Source of the DNA: an uncultured cyanobacterium
GTDB lineage: Bacteria; Cyanobacteriota; Cyanobacteriia; PCC-6307; Cyanobiaceae
DNA length: 7,641 nt
Reading direction: 5' to 3'
Assembly: GCA_903934745.1 (NCBI GenBank)
Contig: CAIZOZ010000273.1
Span: 1-7,641 of the forward strand
Both the position numbers and the translations under genes were made by a program. The notes beneath the pieces were generated by a model, which did no database searches, was not told where the DNA came from, and saw only the letters and a program-made list of their open reading frames with translations. Shown here piece after piece: positions 1-6,324 of this stretch. How positions within the stretch are numbered: position 1 is the first letter of the stretch; each line of letters starts with the position of its first letter.

Positions 1-42
1 CCCCCGCGAGCAGAACTCCCTGGCCCGGCCTGATCACGGCCT

Positions 43-270
43 TCAGCCGCAGAGCTCTTCAAGGGTGTCGATCACCTGCTGCTGGAAATCCTCCAGATCA
101 TCGGAGTCGCTCAGGTCGACCCCCTCGCCAGCGGCGTTCTGGGAAAGCTCCTGGAAGTGGAAAGCCCCTTCGCCATGGGCGAGGAACTCCATGGCGGAGG
201 GCTCACCGCTTTCCTTGTAGGCGTCGCAGAGGGCCAGGAAGGCCGCATCCTCGGTGAAGTCCCAGCTCAT
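43..270 (-). CDS. Small, highly acidic protein of unknown function (75 aa)
   Basis: I do not recognise a family. The product has about 19 Asp/Glu residues against one Lys and two His, so it is strongly acidic, with no membrane segment or signal peptide. An acidic cluster (DLSDSDDLED) at about residues 52-61 is followed by a short amphipathic stretch (QQQVIDTLEEL) that could be a helix. Two cysteines (residues 15 and 74) frame the protein, and aromatic residues (W3, F5, F11, Y18, F29, F37, F39, F62) suggest a folded core rather than a disordered acidic tail. It starts with ATG, with no Shine-Dalgarno sequence, which is common in cyanobacteria. It is divergent from the DUF2237 gene across an 89-base gap. 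Third codon positions are mostly G/C, as in the neighbours, which supports real coding. A soluble protein-binding role is possible but is only a guess. Confidence 0.65.
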   Translation of the reverse strand: MSWDFTEDAAFLALCDAYKESGEPSAMEFLAHGEGAFHFQELSQNAAGEGVDLSDSDDLEDFQQQVIDTLEELCG

Positions 271-359
271 GAAGGGGGTCGTGCCGAAAATCGGGATTGG
301 GTTCTGAATGACCTTTAACGCCTACCCCCCGGAATTCGTCAACCTCCTGGCCGCACTTT
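271..359. promoter_or_regulatory. Divergent intergenic region, probable promoters for both flanking genes
   Basis: This 89-base gap separates two divergently transcribed genes and must carry their promoters unless these lie inside the genes. It is more A/T-rich than its surroundings around 284-320. I see no good -35/-10 pair on either strand. A weak 4-bp hairpin (CCGA-AAA-TCGG) lies at 284-294. If the DUF2237 protein really starts at the ATG at 408, the gap grows to 137 bases. The promoter role is inferred from gene layout only. Confidence 0.3.
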
Positions 360-806
360 GTGCCAGTCCTCCGGCAGACTGAGCCCCCCGACGACTGCGC
401 CCAGGCCATGGTCCAGGCCCCCTTTGAGGCTGTCGATTCCAGTGATGCCGGGCCCTTGAACGTGCTCGGTGAGCCCTTGGTGGTCTGTGGCTGCGAACCG
501 ATGACCGGCTGGTTCCGTGATGGCACCTGTCGCAGCGATCCCGCCGACCTCGGCCGTCACACCGTCTGCTGTGTGGTCGACGAGGCCTTCCTGAGCTACA
601 CCCGGGCCCAGGGCAACGACCTGAGCAGCCCGGCACCGGCCTACGGCTTTCCGGGTCTCTCCGCCGGAGATCACTGGTGCATCTGTGCCGCCCGCTGGCT
701 GGAGGCCTATGAGGACGGCATGGCGCCACCGGTGCATCTGGAGTCCTGCGAGCGGACCTGCCTGGAGCTGATTCCATTGGAGGTGCTGCGCCGCCACGCC
801 GCCTGA
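360..806 (+). CDS. DUF2237 family protein
   Basis: This matches the DUF2237 family, a small soluble bacterial family of unknown biochemical function. Family landmarks in order are NVLGEPLVVCG (34-44), PMTGWFRDGTC (47-57), GRHTVCCVVDEAFL (65-78), RAQGNDLSSPAP (82-93), FPGLSAGDHWCICAARW (97-113), APPVHLES (122-129) and a C-terminal PLEVLRRHA. Cysteines 43, 57, 70, 107 and 109 sit in the conserved blocks and could bind metal or form disulfides, but this is not established. C45, C71, C130 and C134 add to an unusually Cys-rich chain. The first in-frame start is GTG at 360, giving 148 aa. The ATG at 408 (residue 17) would give 132 aa, closer to the usual family length, and is a strong alternative. 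No signal peptide or membrane segment is seen. The gene ends 3 bases from the stop of the convergent reductase gene. Confidence 0.88.
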   Translation: MPVLRQTEPPDDCAQAMVQAPFEAVDSSDAGPLNVLGEPLVVCGCEPMTGWFRDGTCRSDPADLGRHTVCCVVDEAFLSYTRAQGNDLSSPAPAYGFPGLSAGDHWCICAARWLEAYEDGMAPPVHLESCERTCLELIPLEVLRRHAA

Positions 807-809
807 GGC

Positions 810-1619
810 TCACCAGGGAATCTCGGCGCCATCCCAGGCGAGGAAGCGACCGCTCTCCGCCGGCGACTGGCGCTCCAGCACATCCAGCAGCTGGCGGGCG
901 GCCCGCTCCGGGCTGAACAGCTGCGGCGCCGCCACCCCCGAGCGGAAGGGGGCGGACAGGGCCGTGGCCGTGGTGCCTGGGTGCAGCAAGGTGACGCACA
1001 TCTGGGGCAGGCGCCGCCGCCATTCGATCGCCAGGGTGGTGAGCAGCTGGTTCTGGGCCGCCTTGGCGGCGCGGTAGGCATACCAGCCGCCCAGCCGGTT
1101 ATCGCCGATGCTGCCGACCCGGGCCGAGAGACTGGCGAACTGCGCCGGTTGGTCGCGGGGCAAGGCCGCCTCCAGAGCCTGGGCCACCAGCAACGGTCCC
1201 CAGGCGTTGACGCTGAAACTGCGCTCGAGATCGCGGCGATTCACCTGGGAGAGCCGCTTCTCCGGGGTCATGGCCCCCGCCTGCAACAGGCCAGCGGTGT
1301 AGATCACCAGCCGTAGGGGGCTGAGCTGCTCCAGGGCCAGCTGGCGCAACTGCCGCAGGCTGTCGTCATCGCTCACATCCAGGCTCAGCGACCGGATGCT
1401 GCCCGTCGGGCCTGGAGTGGCCTGCCCGGCTGTTGTGACGTCAGCACCAGCGACAGGAGCGACACCCTCGGCCAGAGGCCGCCGCTGGCTGCACCACAGC
1501 TGCAACCCCGGCGCCCTGGCGGCCAGCTCCGGCAGCAGGGCCCCGCCGATGCCGCCGCCACCGACCACCAGGGCGTGGCCGCTCCAGTCGCTCCAGGGGG
1601 AGGGGGGCTCGGCAGACAT
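810..1619 (-). CDS. Short-chain dehydrogenase/reductase, C-factor (CsgA)-like
   Basis: An SDR-superfamily oxidoreductase of 269 aa, predicted to be a soluble NAD(P)(H)-dependent enzyme with unknown substrate. The Rossmann fold opens with VVGGGGIGGALL (18-29), a glycine-rich variant of TGxxxGIG. The adenine-side Asp is D81 in LSLDVSD, TAG (108-110) replaces the common NAG, and structural Asn is N138 in FSVNAWG. The active site has the YxxxK motif at Y182-K186 (YRAAK). The catalytic Ser is probably S165 in LSARVGSIGDNRLGGW, a segment typical of C-factor-like SDRs. HPGTTATAL (213-221) is the usual cofactor-side loop. Start: the reading frame stays open far upstream into gpsA, but ATG at 1619 places the Gly-rich motif at the normal distance from the N-terminus. 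An ATG at 1643 would overlap the gpsA start by 2 bases. The gene is divergent from gpsA and convergent with the DUF2237 gene. Confidence 0.92.
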   Translation of the reverse strand: MSAEPPSPWSDWSGHALVVGGGGIGGALLPELAARAPGLQLWCSQRRPLAEGVAPVAGADVTTAGQATPGPTGSIRSLSLDVSDDDSLRQLRQLALEQLSPLRLVIYTAGLLQAGAMTPEKRLSQVNRRDLERSFSVNAWGPLLVAQALEAALPRDQPAQFASLSARVGSIGDNRLGGWYAYRAAKAAQNQLLTTLAIEWRRRLPQMCVTLLHPGTTATALSAPFRSGVAAPQLFSPERAARQLLDVLERQSPAESGRFLAWDGAEIPW

Positions 1620-1641
1620 GGCAGCACTGGCTTGATGTCGC

Positions 1642-2586
1642 ATGATGGCCGAGCTTCCAGGGGAGATGGGCCTGCGGATCACGGTGCTGGGACGGGGAGC
1701 CTGGGGCAGCACGCTGGCGCGGCTGTGGCAGGACGATGGCCATGCCGTGCGCAGCTGGTCGCGGCGTGATGGCGGCGATGCGGTGGCCTTGTTGTCGGAC
1801 TGCGACCTGGTGGTGTCAGCCGTGTCGATGGCAGCCGTCGCTGGCCTGGCCCGGAGCCTCGCGCCCCACTGGCCCGCCCCTTTGCCGCTGCTGAGTTGCA
1901 GCAAGGGTCTGGATCTCGACGGCCTCTGCAGCGCCAGTCAGCTGTGGGGTCAGCAGCTGGCTGGGGCGCCGCTGGCGGTGCTCAGCGGCCCGAACCTGGC
2001 GGATGAGTTGGATCGGGGCCTGCCGGCCTGCAGTGTGGTGTCCTCCAGCGATGCCGCCCTAGCCCTGCGGCTGCAGCTGGCCTTGCGGGTGCCCCATCTG
2101 CGGCTCTACACCAACGCCGATCCGATCGGCACCGAAGCGGCCGGGGCGCTCAAGAATGTGATGGCCGTGGCGGCGGGCATCAGCGACGGGCTCGGGCTTG
2201 GTGACAATGCCAAGGCGTCGCTGCTCACCCGGGGCCTGGCCGAAATCGGTGCGGTGCTGGCGGCCCTCGGCGGCCAGACCTCGACCCTCTACGGCCTGGC
2301 CGGCCTCGGTGATCTGCTGGCCACGGCCAACAGCCCCCTGAGCCGCAACTACCGCTTCGGTCAGGCCCTGGCCGCAGGCCTCAGTGAGTCGCAGGCACTC
2401 GCCGCCATCGGCGCCACCGTGGAAGGGCAGCGCACGGCCCGGGCCGCGATGCGGCTCGCCGCTCGTCAAGGCTGGCGGCTGCCGATCTGCGAGCAGGTGG
2501 TGTGCCTGCTTGATGGCGCCATCGACGCACCCCAGGCCGTCCAGAGCCTGATGCAGCGCGATCTCAGGGCCGAGGTTGAGCCTTGA
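1642..2586 (+). CDS. gpsA: NAD(P)+-dependent glycerol-3-phosphate dehydrogenase
   Basis: GpsA reduces dihydroxyacetone phosphate to sn-glycerol 3-phosphate in the cytoplasm, supplying the backbone of membrane glycerolipids. The dinucleotide-binding motif is GRGAWG (17-22). Other family blocks are SCSKGL with K88, GPNLADEL (116-123), the signature around ALKNVMAVAAGISDG (169-183) with catalytic Lys171, GDNAKASLLTRGLAE (187-201), GLAGLGDLLATA (218-229) and SRNYRFG (234-240), then a helical C-terminal domain. At 314 aa it is shorter than the roughly 330-340 aa of E. coli-type enzymes. The loss lies after the first helix (about residues 40-60), where the segment after WSRR is compressed; I recall the same in picocyanobacterial GpsA. 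Three ATGs compete: 1642, 1645 and 1666. The last puts MGLRITVLG at the N-terminus, as in many homologues, and is plausible. It is the first gene of a tight four-gene run and overlaps the next gene by 4 bases. Confidence 0.96.
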   Translation: MMAELPGEMGLRITVLGRGAWGSTLARLWQDDGHAVRSWSRRDGGDAVALLSDCDLVVSAVSMAAVAGLARSLAPHWPAPLPLLSCSKGLDLDGLCSASQLWGQQLAGAPLAVLSGPNLADELDRGLPACSVVSSSDAALALRLQLALRVPHLRLYTNADPIGTEAAGALKNVMAVAAGISDGLGLGDNAKASLLTRGLAEIGAVLAALGGQTSTLYGLAGLGDLLATANSPLSRNYRFGQALAAGLSESQALAAIGATVEGQRTARAAMRLAARQGWRLPICEQVVCLLDGAIDAPQAVQSLMQRDLRAEVEP

Positions 2587-3533
2587 ACCGGGCCGTGTTG
2601 ATCGAGGCCTTCAGCGAGGGCCCCGGCTGCGGCAATGGCGCGGCGGTGGTGCTGCTCACCCAGCCGGCCTCCACGGCCTGGATGCAGCGGCTGGCGGGCA
2701 GCCTGAAGCAGTCGGAGACGGCTTTTCTGCTGCAGCAGCAGAACCAGTGGCTGTTGCGCTGGTTCACGCCGAGCTGTGAAGTGCCCCTCTGCGGCCACGC
2801 CACCCTGGCCAGCCTGCTGGCTCTTGGCCACTGGGAGCTGCTGCAGCCCGGCGACTCCCTGGAGCTTTGGACCCGCAGCGGAGCGCTGACGGTGAGCCTG
2901 GATCCCAGCTCGCGCCGGCGCGGCAGCATCGTGCTGCCCAGTGGCACGCTGCGGGCGGCGCCAGCCCCCGAGGCGCTGCAGGCTCTGCTGGTGCAGCGCC
3001 TCGGCAGCGCGGCCGAAGCCTTCTGGAGCTCGTCGCTCGCTTACAGCGTGGCCCTGCTGGCGGCAGAGGCTGAACTCGCCACCATGGCCAGCCTCGCTGC
3101 AGTCTTGCCCCTGGAGCTGCGTTCCGGGCTCGTGCTGATGCAGCCGATCGCGGACACCACGCCAGCCGCAGCCAGCCGGCCCCAGCAACTGGCTGGTCTG
3201 CCGTTGGATTACCAGCTGCGTTTCTTTGCCCCGGGACTGGGCATCGATGAAGATCCGGTCACCGGATCGGCCCATGCCCTGGTGGCGCCCTGGTGGCAGC
3301 AACGGCTCGGTCGTAACTGGGTGGTGGGCTGGCAATGCTCCGACCGTCCGGGGGGGGTGGTCAGCCGGGCCGCTTCATCAGGCATGATCCGCCTGTTCGG
3401 ATCTGGACACCTCCTGTGGGACGGCACCTTGCTGACGGCACCCCACGGCAGCGCGGCCGCTGGCGAGCCCAGCTGCGACTTGCCGCTTTGCGACGCCAGC
3501 GCCAGCTGGCGCTCACTGCTGCCGGGCGGCTGA
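2583..3533 (+). CDS. PhzF-family isomerase/epimerase
   Basis: A PhzF-like protein (diaminopimelate-epimerase fold) of 316 aa, probably an isomerase. The substrate cannot be told from sequence, and no phenazine genes are present. Visible family blocks are EAFSEGPGCGNGAAVVLL (8-25), QSETAFLL (43-50) with E45 equivalent to the catalytic Glu of PhzF, CEVPLCGHATLAS (65-77) with H72, and the second-half motif GIDEDPVTGSAHALVAPWW (220-238) with D224. The conserved fold ends near residue 282 (GHLLWDGTL); about 34 further residues form a tail not expected in the family. TTG at 2583 is the chosen start because it overlaps the gpsA stop in a TTGA arrangement, suggesting translational coupling. A GTG at 2595 is the alternative. 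The 3' end is overlapped out of frame by the SpoIID gene, so the tail may be coding by accident of a late stop. Confidence 0.93.
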   Translation: MNRAVLIEAFSEGPGCGNGAAVVLLTQPASTAWMQRLAGSLKQSETAFLLQQQNQWLLRWFTPSCEVPLCGHATLASLLALGHWELLQPGDSLELWTRSGALTVSLDPSSRRRGSIVLPSGTLRAAPAPEALQALLVQRLGSAAEAFWSSSLAYSVALLAAEAELATMASLAAVLPLELRSGLVLMQPIADTTPAAASRPQQLAGLPLDYQLRFFAPGLGIDEDPVTGSAHALVAPWWQQRLGRNWVVGWQCSDRPGGVVSRAASSGMIRLFGSGHLLWDGTLLTAPHGSAAAGEPSCDLPLCDASASWRSLLPGG

Positions 3534-4522
3534 TCCAGAGCGTTCAACAGCATCCGCTGCTGATTTCGGCCCCGCTGGCCGTGGCTGCCCTCGGTGCCGG
3601 CTTTGCGGCCCAGGCGCTGCTGCGGCCAGTCACCCCGCCGGGTGACCTGCTCGATGCCTTGATTGCGGTACCCACCCCGCCGGCCCGCAGCGGCCCCCAG
3701 GCCGCCCGCGCCGAGCTGGAGGCGGCCCTGGCGGCCCGCTCGATCCGGGCCGAACGCGCCGCCACTCCCCGGGCTGCGGGGCGCACGCTGGCGGAACCGG
3801 CAGCCGGGCCGGCCTTGGCGCTGGAGATCCGCGTGGCCCTGTTGAAGTTGGCGGCCAATCCCAGGCTTGGAGCCAGCGGATCCTGGAGCCTGAGCGATCG
3901 ATCTGGCCGGGTGCTGCAGAGCGGTGGCGCCGAGCAAGCGCCCGCCCTGGCCTCCCTGCTGACCACGGAACCGGAGCTGTGGCTGCAGACCGGTCCCGGC
4001 GAGCACCTGAGGGCCGATGGCCGCAGATACGACGGCCGTTTCCGTCTGCTGCGCAATCGCGCTGGTGTTTTGGTGGTGAACCACCTCTCGCTGGAGAGCT
4101 ACATCAGTTCGGTGGTGGGTGGCGAGATGCCGAGTAGCTGGAACCTGGAAGCACTCCGGGCCCAGGCGGTGGCCGCCCGCTCCTACGCGATGGCCCACAT
4201 GGCCCGGCCCGCGGATGGCCAGTGGCATCTGGGCGATACCACCCGCTGGCAGAACTACGAAGGCCTCAGCAGCGTCAGCGGGCCCACCCGCCAGGCCACC
4301 GGCAGCACAGCCGGCGTGATCCTCAGCTACCAGGGGGGAATCGTCGAAAGTCTCTACGCCGCCACCCAGCAGATCGTGGATGAGGCCCATGGCCATCTCG
4401 GCGCCAGCATGAGCCAGAACGGCGCCCAGGACCTGGCGCTGCAGGGGCTCCGCTACAACCAGATCCTCGGCCACTACTACCAGGGGGCTTCCCTGGCCCG
4501 CCTCCAGGCTGGTGCGCGCTGA
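3488..4522 (+). CDS. Membrane-anchored SpoIID/LytB-domain protein
   Basis: SpoIID/LytB-domain proteins are linked to peptidoglycan remodelling; SpoIID itself is a lytic transglycosylase that cuts glycan strands lacking stem peptides. Numbering from TTG 3488 (344 aa), a basic N-terminus (RRQRQ) precedes a hydrophobic segment at about 24-45 (LLISAPLAVAALGAGFA), a signal anchor or signal peptide. A Pro/Ala/Arg-rich linker (about 46-105) leads to the SpoIID domain. Its core spans 202-234: LESYISSVVGGEMP, then EALRAQAVAARSYA, with E213 matching the catalytic Glu of SpoIID. The C-terminal block is LRYNQILGHYYQGASLARL (321-339). The usual SxSGGxT segment is replaced by AATQQIVDEAHGHLG (291-305). Start is uncertain: ATG 3335 and GTG 3416 are in frame but overlap phzF by 199 and 118 bases, while TTG 3488 overlaps by 46. 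It overlaps the next gene by 11 bases. Confidence 0.87.
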   Translation: MRRQRQLALTAAGRLIQSVQQHPLLISAPLAVAALGAGFAAQALLRPVTPPGDLLDALIAVPTPPARSGPQAARAELEAALAARSIRAERAATPRAAGRTLAEPAAGPALALEIRVALLKLAANPRLGASGSWSLSDRSGRVLQSGGAEQAPALASLLTTEPELWLQTGPGEHLRADGRRYDGRFRLLRNRAGVLVVNHLSLESYISSVVGGEMPSSWNLEALRAQAVAARSYAMAHMARPADGQWHLGDTTRWQNYEGLSSVSGPTRQATGSTAGVILSYQGGIVESLYAATQQIVDEAHGHLGASMSQNGAQDLALQGLRYNQILGHYYQGASLARLQAGAR

Positions 4523-5372
4523 GCACTTCTGGCAGGAGGCCCTGGCCGTCTCCGAGCGGGCCCTGGCCAGTGGCGCCCTGGTGCCGCTCGACACCGAGTT
4601 GCTGCAGCCGGCCGGGATCGAGCCCTTCGTGCTGCGCCAGCTGCTCTCCCTTCCGCCCAGGCACCTGGCGGCCGGCGGCCCCAGGCCGAACCCTTTCCTG
4701 CCCTGGGATCGGCCGCTGCAGGTGGCGCTGTTGCCCAGTGGTCATGTGCTGCTGCTGAACAAGTTTCCGGTGCAGAAGGCCCATCTGCTGGTGATCACCC
4801 AGCAGTGGCAGCCGCAGAGCGGCTGGTTGGACGAGGCGGACTGGGAGGCGGTGGTCAGGGTCAGCGCCGATACGGGTGGCCTGTGGTTCTTCAACAGCAG
4901 CAGCACGGCTGGAGCCAGCCAGCCGCATCGCCATCTGCAGTTACTGCCCCGGCATCAGGGGGAGGTGAGCTGCCCGATCGCCAGCAGGCTTGAGGCCCAG
5001 CTGGCCGGTGAGGCGCCACCCTGGCCCTGGGCCTACCGCCTCAGCCGCCGCCAGGATCCTTGCTGCGCCCAGGAGCTGGCCGAGCTCTATCACCGCCATG
5101 GCCTTGATCTCGCCCTCGGCCAACCGGGCCAGCAGCCAGCGCCCAGCCACGCCTACAACCTGATTTTCAACGACCACTGGTTCCTCACCGTGCGGCGGGT
5201 GCGGGAGCACCAGGCCGGCTTCAGCGTCAACGGGCTCGGCTTTGCCGGCTACCTGCTGAGCACGGCCCGCGCCGACCACACCTGGCTGGGTAGCCATGGG
5301 CCCTGGGCCCTGCTCCAGGCGGTGGCGGCCGATCATTCCGTGGTTCCACGGTTGCGTTGCATCGACGACTAG
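4512..5372 (+). CDS. ATP adenylyltransferase (Ap4A phosphorylase type)
   Basis: This belongs to the GAFH/HIT-superfamily Ap4A phosphorylases (yeast Apa1/Apa2 type), which split diadenosine tetraphosphate with phosphate into ATP and ADP in the cytoplasm. The 286-aa length fits. The N-terminal half carries LPWDRPLQV (63-71), LLNKFPVQKAHLLVIT (81-96) and the nucleotide-binding HxHxQ motif as QPHRHLQLLP (137-146), whose central H141 would be the nucleophile. The C-terminal domain shows AYNLIFNDHWFLTVRR (214-229) and VNGLGFAGYLL (239-249), both typical of the ATP_transf C-terminal region. GTG 4512 is the first in-frame start that makes sense and overlaps the spoIID stop by 11 bases, so translation is probably coupled. 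It is the last gene of the run from gpsA. No clear terminator follows, so transcription may continue into the sigma factor gene. Confidence 0.93.
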   Translation: MRAEHFWQEALAVSERALASGALVPLDTELLQPAGIEPFVLRQLLSLPPRHLAAGGPRPNPFLPWDRPLQVALLPSGHVLLLNKFPVQKAHLLVITQQWQPQSGWLDEADWEAVVRVSADTGGLWFFNSSSTAGASQPHRHLQLLPRHQGEVSCPIASRLEAQLAGEAPPWPWAYRLSRRQDPCCAQELAELYHRHGLDLALGQPGQQPAPSHAYNLIFNDHWFLTVRRVREHQAGFSVNGLGFAGYLLSTARADHTWLGSHGPWALLQAVAADHSVVPRLRCIDD

Positions 5373-5438
5373 GGGCTCTCTGGAAAGACGGGTGACGGCT
5401 CTGGTCGCACCTGCCTTACATCGAGTCTTCCATCCACC
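5373..5438 (+). promoter_or_regulatory. Short spacer ahead of the sigma factor gene, weak promoter candidate
   Basis: This 66-base gap is the only spacer in the plus-strand run from gpsA onward. A possible pair is GTGACG at 5392-5397 (4 of 6 matches to TTGACA) and TTACAT at 5416-5421 (3 of 6 matches to TATAAT) with 18 bases between, which would leave a very short leader. The match is weak. No terminator-like hairpin with a T tract is present, so read-through from the upstream genes is equally possible. Confidence 0.2.
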
Positions 5439-6188
5439 GTGTCCAAGTCCTCAGCCGATTCGGCCAGCAGCGTCGCCCAACGCAATCACCGCGTTGAGCT
5501 CTATCGCAATCTGGTGCGTCCCATTGCCCTGCACTACGCCAGCTGCAGCCGTGAATCCAGCGATGATCTCCAGCAGGTGGGCCTGCTGGGGCTGATCCGG
5601 GCTGCCGAGCTCTATCGCCAGGAACGCCAAACACCATTCTCGGCCTTCGCCCGCCCCCACATCCGTGGTGCCATCCTTCATTACCTACGCGATTGCGCCC
5701 CGGTCGTGCGGTTGCCCCGGCGCCAGGCCGAAATGCAGGAGCGCATTCAGCGGCAGCTGGAAGCAGCGGCTCCTGGCCTCGAGCCGGTGCAACGGGAGGC
5801 CGAGGTGCGCCAACGGCTCGGGCTCAGTGAGCAGCAGTGGCAACTGTTGGCCCAGCAGCGCCAGCTGAATCGGCCGATGCCGTTGGAGGGCGAGCTGCTG
5901 GAGTGGGTCGAAGCCCCCGAGCAGAGCGGGACAGCGGACGCGCCGGTGATTCCGGCCGTCGATACGCTGCTAGCCCAGTTGGAACCACGGCAGCGCCAGG
6001 TGGTGCGTCAGGTGGTGCTGGCGGGCTGGAGCTACCGCCGTCTGGCCCAGCAGATGCAGGTCAGTCCGATGACGATCCAACGGCTGCTGCGGCGGGGCCT
6101 GGCCCAGCTGCGCAGCCAGCTGGATCAGCAGGCGCTCAGGCCCGGGACTCTGGTGGGTTCCGTTGAATCTGCTGTTCCAGGGTGCTGA
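5439..6188 (+). CDS. sigF: Group 3 alternative RNA polymerase sigma factor, SigF-like
   Basis: A sigma-70 family factor of 249 aa that would direct core RNA polymerase to a special promoter set. It lacks region 1, as group 3 factors do. Region 2 spans about 22-85, with DDLQQVGLLGLIRAAELY (42-59) and FSAFARPHIRGAILHYLRD (67-85). VVRLPRRQAEMQER (89-102) opens region 3, and region 4 runs about 176-226 with the DNA-reading helix-turn-helix in YRRLAQQMQVSPMTIQRLL (199-217). The region 2 wording and the SPMT motif resemble Synechocystis SigF, which controls type IV pilus genes and motility; whether that role holds here is unknown. GTG 5439 is used because no ATG lies before region 2 in this frame and the spacer is short. 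The last codons (6136-6188) are overlapped in antisense by a small gene. The product beyond region 4 (about 228-249) is a poorly conserved tail. Confidence 0.9.
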   Translation: MSKSSADSASSVAQRNHRVELYRNLVRPIALHYASCSRESSDDLQQVGLLGLIRAAELYRQERQTPFSAFARPHIRGAILHYLRDCAPVVRLPRRQAEMQERIQRQLEAAAPGLEPVQREAEVRQRLGLSEQQWQLLAQQRQLNRPMPLEGELLEWVEAPEQSGTADAPVIPAVDTLLAQLEPRQRQVVRQVVLAGWSYRRLAQQMQVSPMTIQRLLRRGLAQLRSQLDQQALRPGTLVGSVESAVPGC

Positions 6189-6324
6189 TCGCCGCATTCA
6201 GGGCTGCCAGCTGCCGCTCAGCGCCATCACGCCAGAAGGTGAGCATCTGGAGCTTGCGCTGCTGATGGCGACGGCGCTGGCTATCGCCGTCATCGACGCC
6301 GCAACAGCCGATCGGGAGGAACAT
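6136..6324 (-). CDS. Small coiled-coil-like protein (62 aa), antisense to the sigma factor 3' end
   Basis: This probably encodes a real small protein, though no family name is known to me. The N-terminus (MFLPIGCCGVDDGDSQ) has a Cys pair. It is followed by a basic stretch (RRRHQQRK, 17-24) and then a helix, LTFWRDGAERQLAALNAAISTLEQQIQ (28-54), shown here only to mark its extent, with hydrophobic residues spaced for a coiled coil. Third codon positions are mainly G/C across the whole frame, which supports coding. The ATG at 6246 (residue 27) would give a 36-aa product of just the helix and is a possible alternative start. No Shine-Dalgarno sequence is seen. The last 53 bases lie antisense to the sigma factor gene, so the two transcripts could pair. 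A plus-strand frame over the same bases is taken as a shadow. Confidence 0.5.
   Translation of the reverse strand: MFLPIGCCGVDDGDSQRRRHQQRKLQMLTFWRDGAERQLAALNAAISTLEQQIQRNPPESRA

Noticed and set aside
22..41. GGCC-rich near-palindrome around TGATCA at the left edge
   Set aside because: The stem is interrupted by a mismatch and lacks a T tract on either strand, so it is not supported as a terminator.
308..382. 24-codon plus-strand frame starting with ATG just before the DUF2237 gene
   Set aside because: It has no ribosome binding site or recognisable content and overlaps the DUF2237 start out of frame; too short to support.
1643..1904. N-terminal extension of the reductase frame up to 1904
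   Set aside because: The frame is open but runs antisense through gpsA, and the extra 95 residues lie ahead of the glycine-rich nucleotide-binding motif, which normally sits near the N-terminus.
2466..3335. Open frame of 289 codons on the minus strand
   Set aside because: It is antisense to gpsA and the phzF-like gene, both of which have clear catalytic motifs; the composition looks like a shadow.
2583..3533. Reading the PhzF-family gene as part of a phenazine pathway or as diaminopimelate epimerase
   Set aside because: No other phenazine genes are present, and the motifs (SETAF, CGHATLA, EDPVTGSA) are those of the PhzF branch and not of DapF.
3209..4594. Long open frame of 461 codons on the minus strand
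   Set aside because: It lies entirely antisense to the phzF-like, SpoIID and Ap4A phosphorylase genes, is rich in Gly, Gln and Arg with no family motif, and is the usual mirror frame of GC-rich genes.
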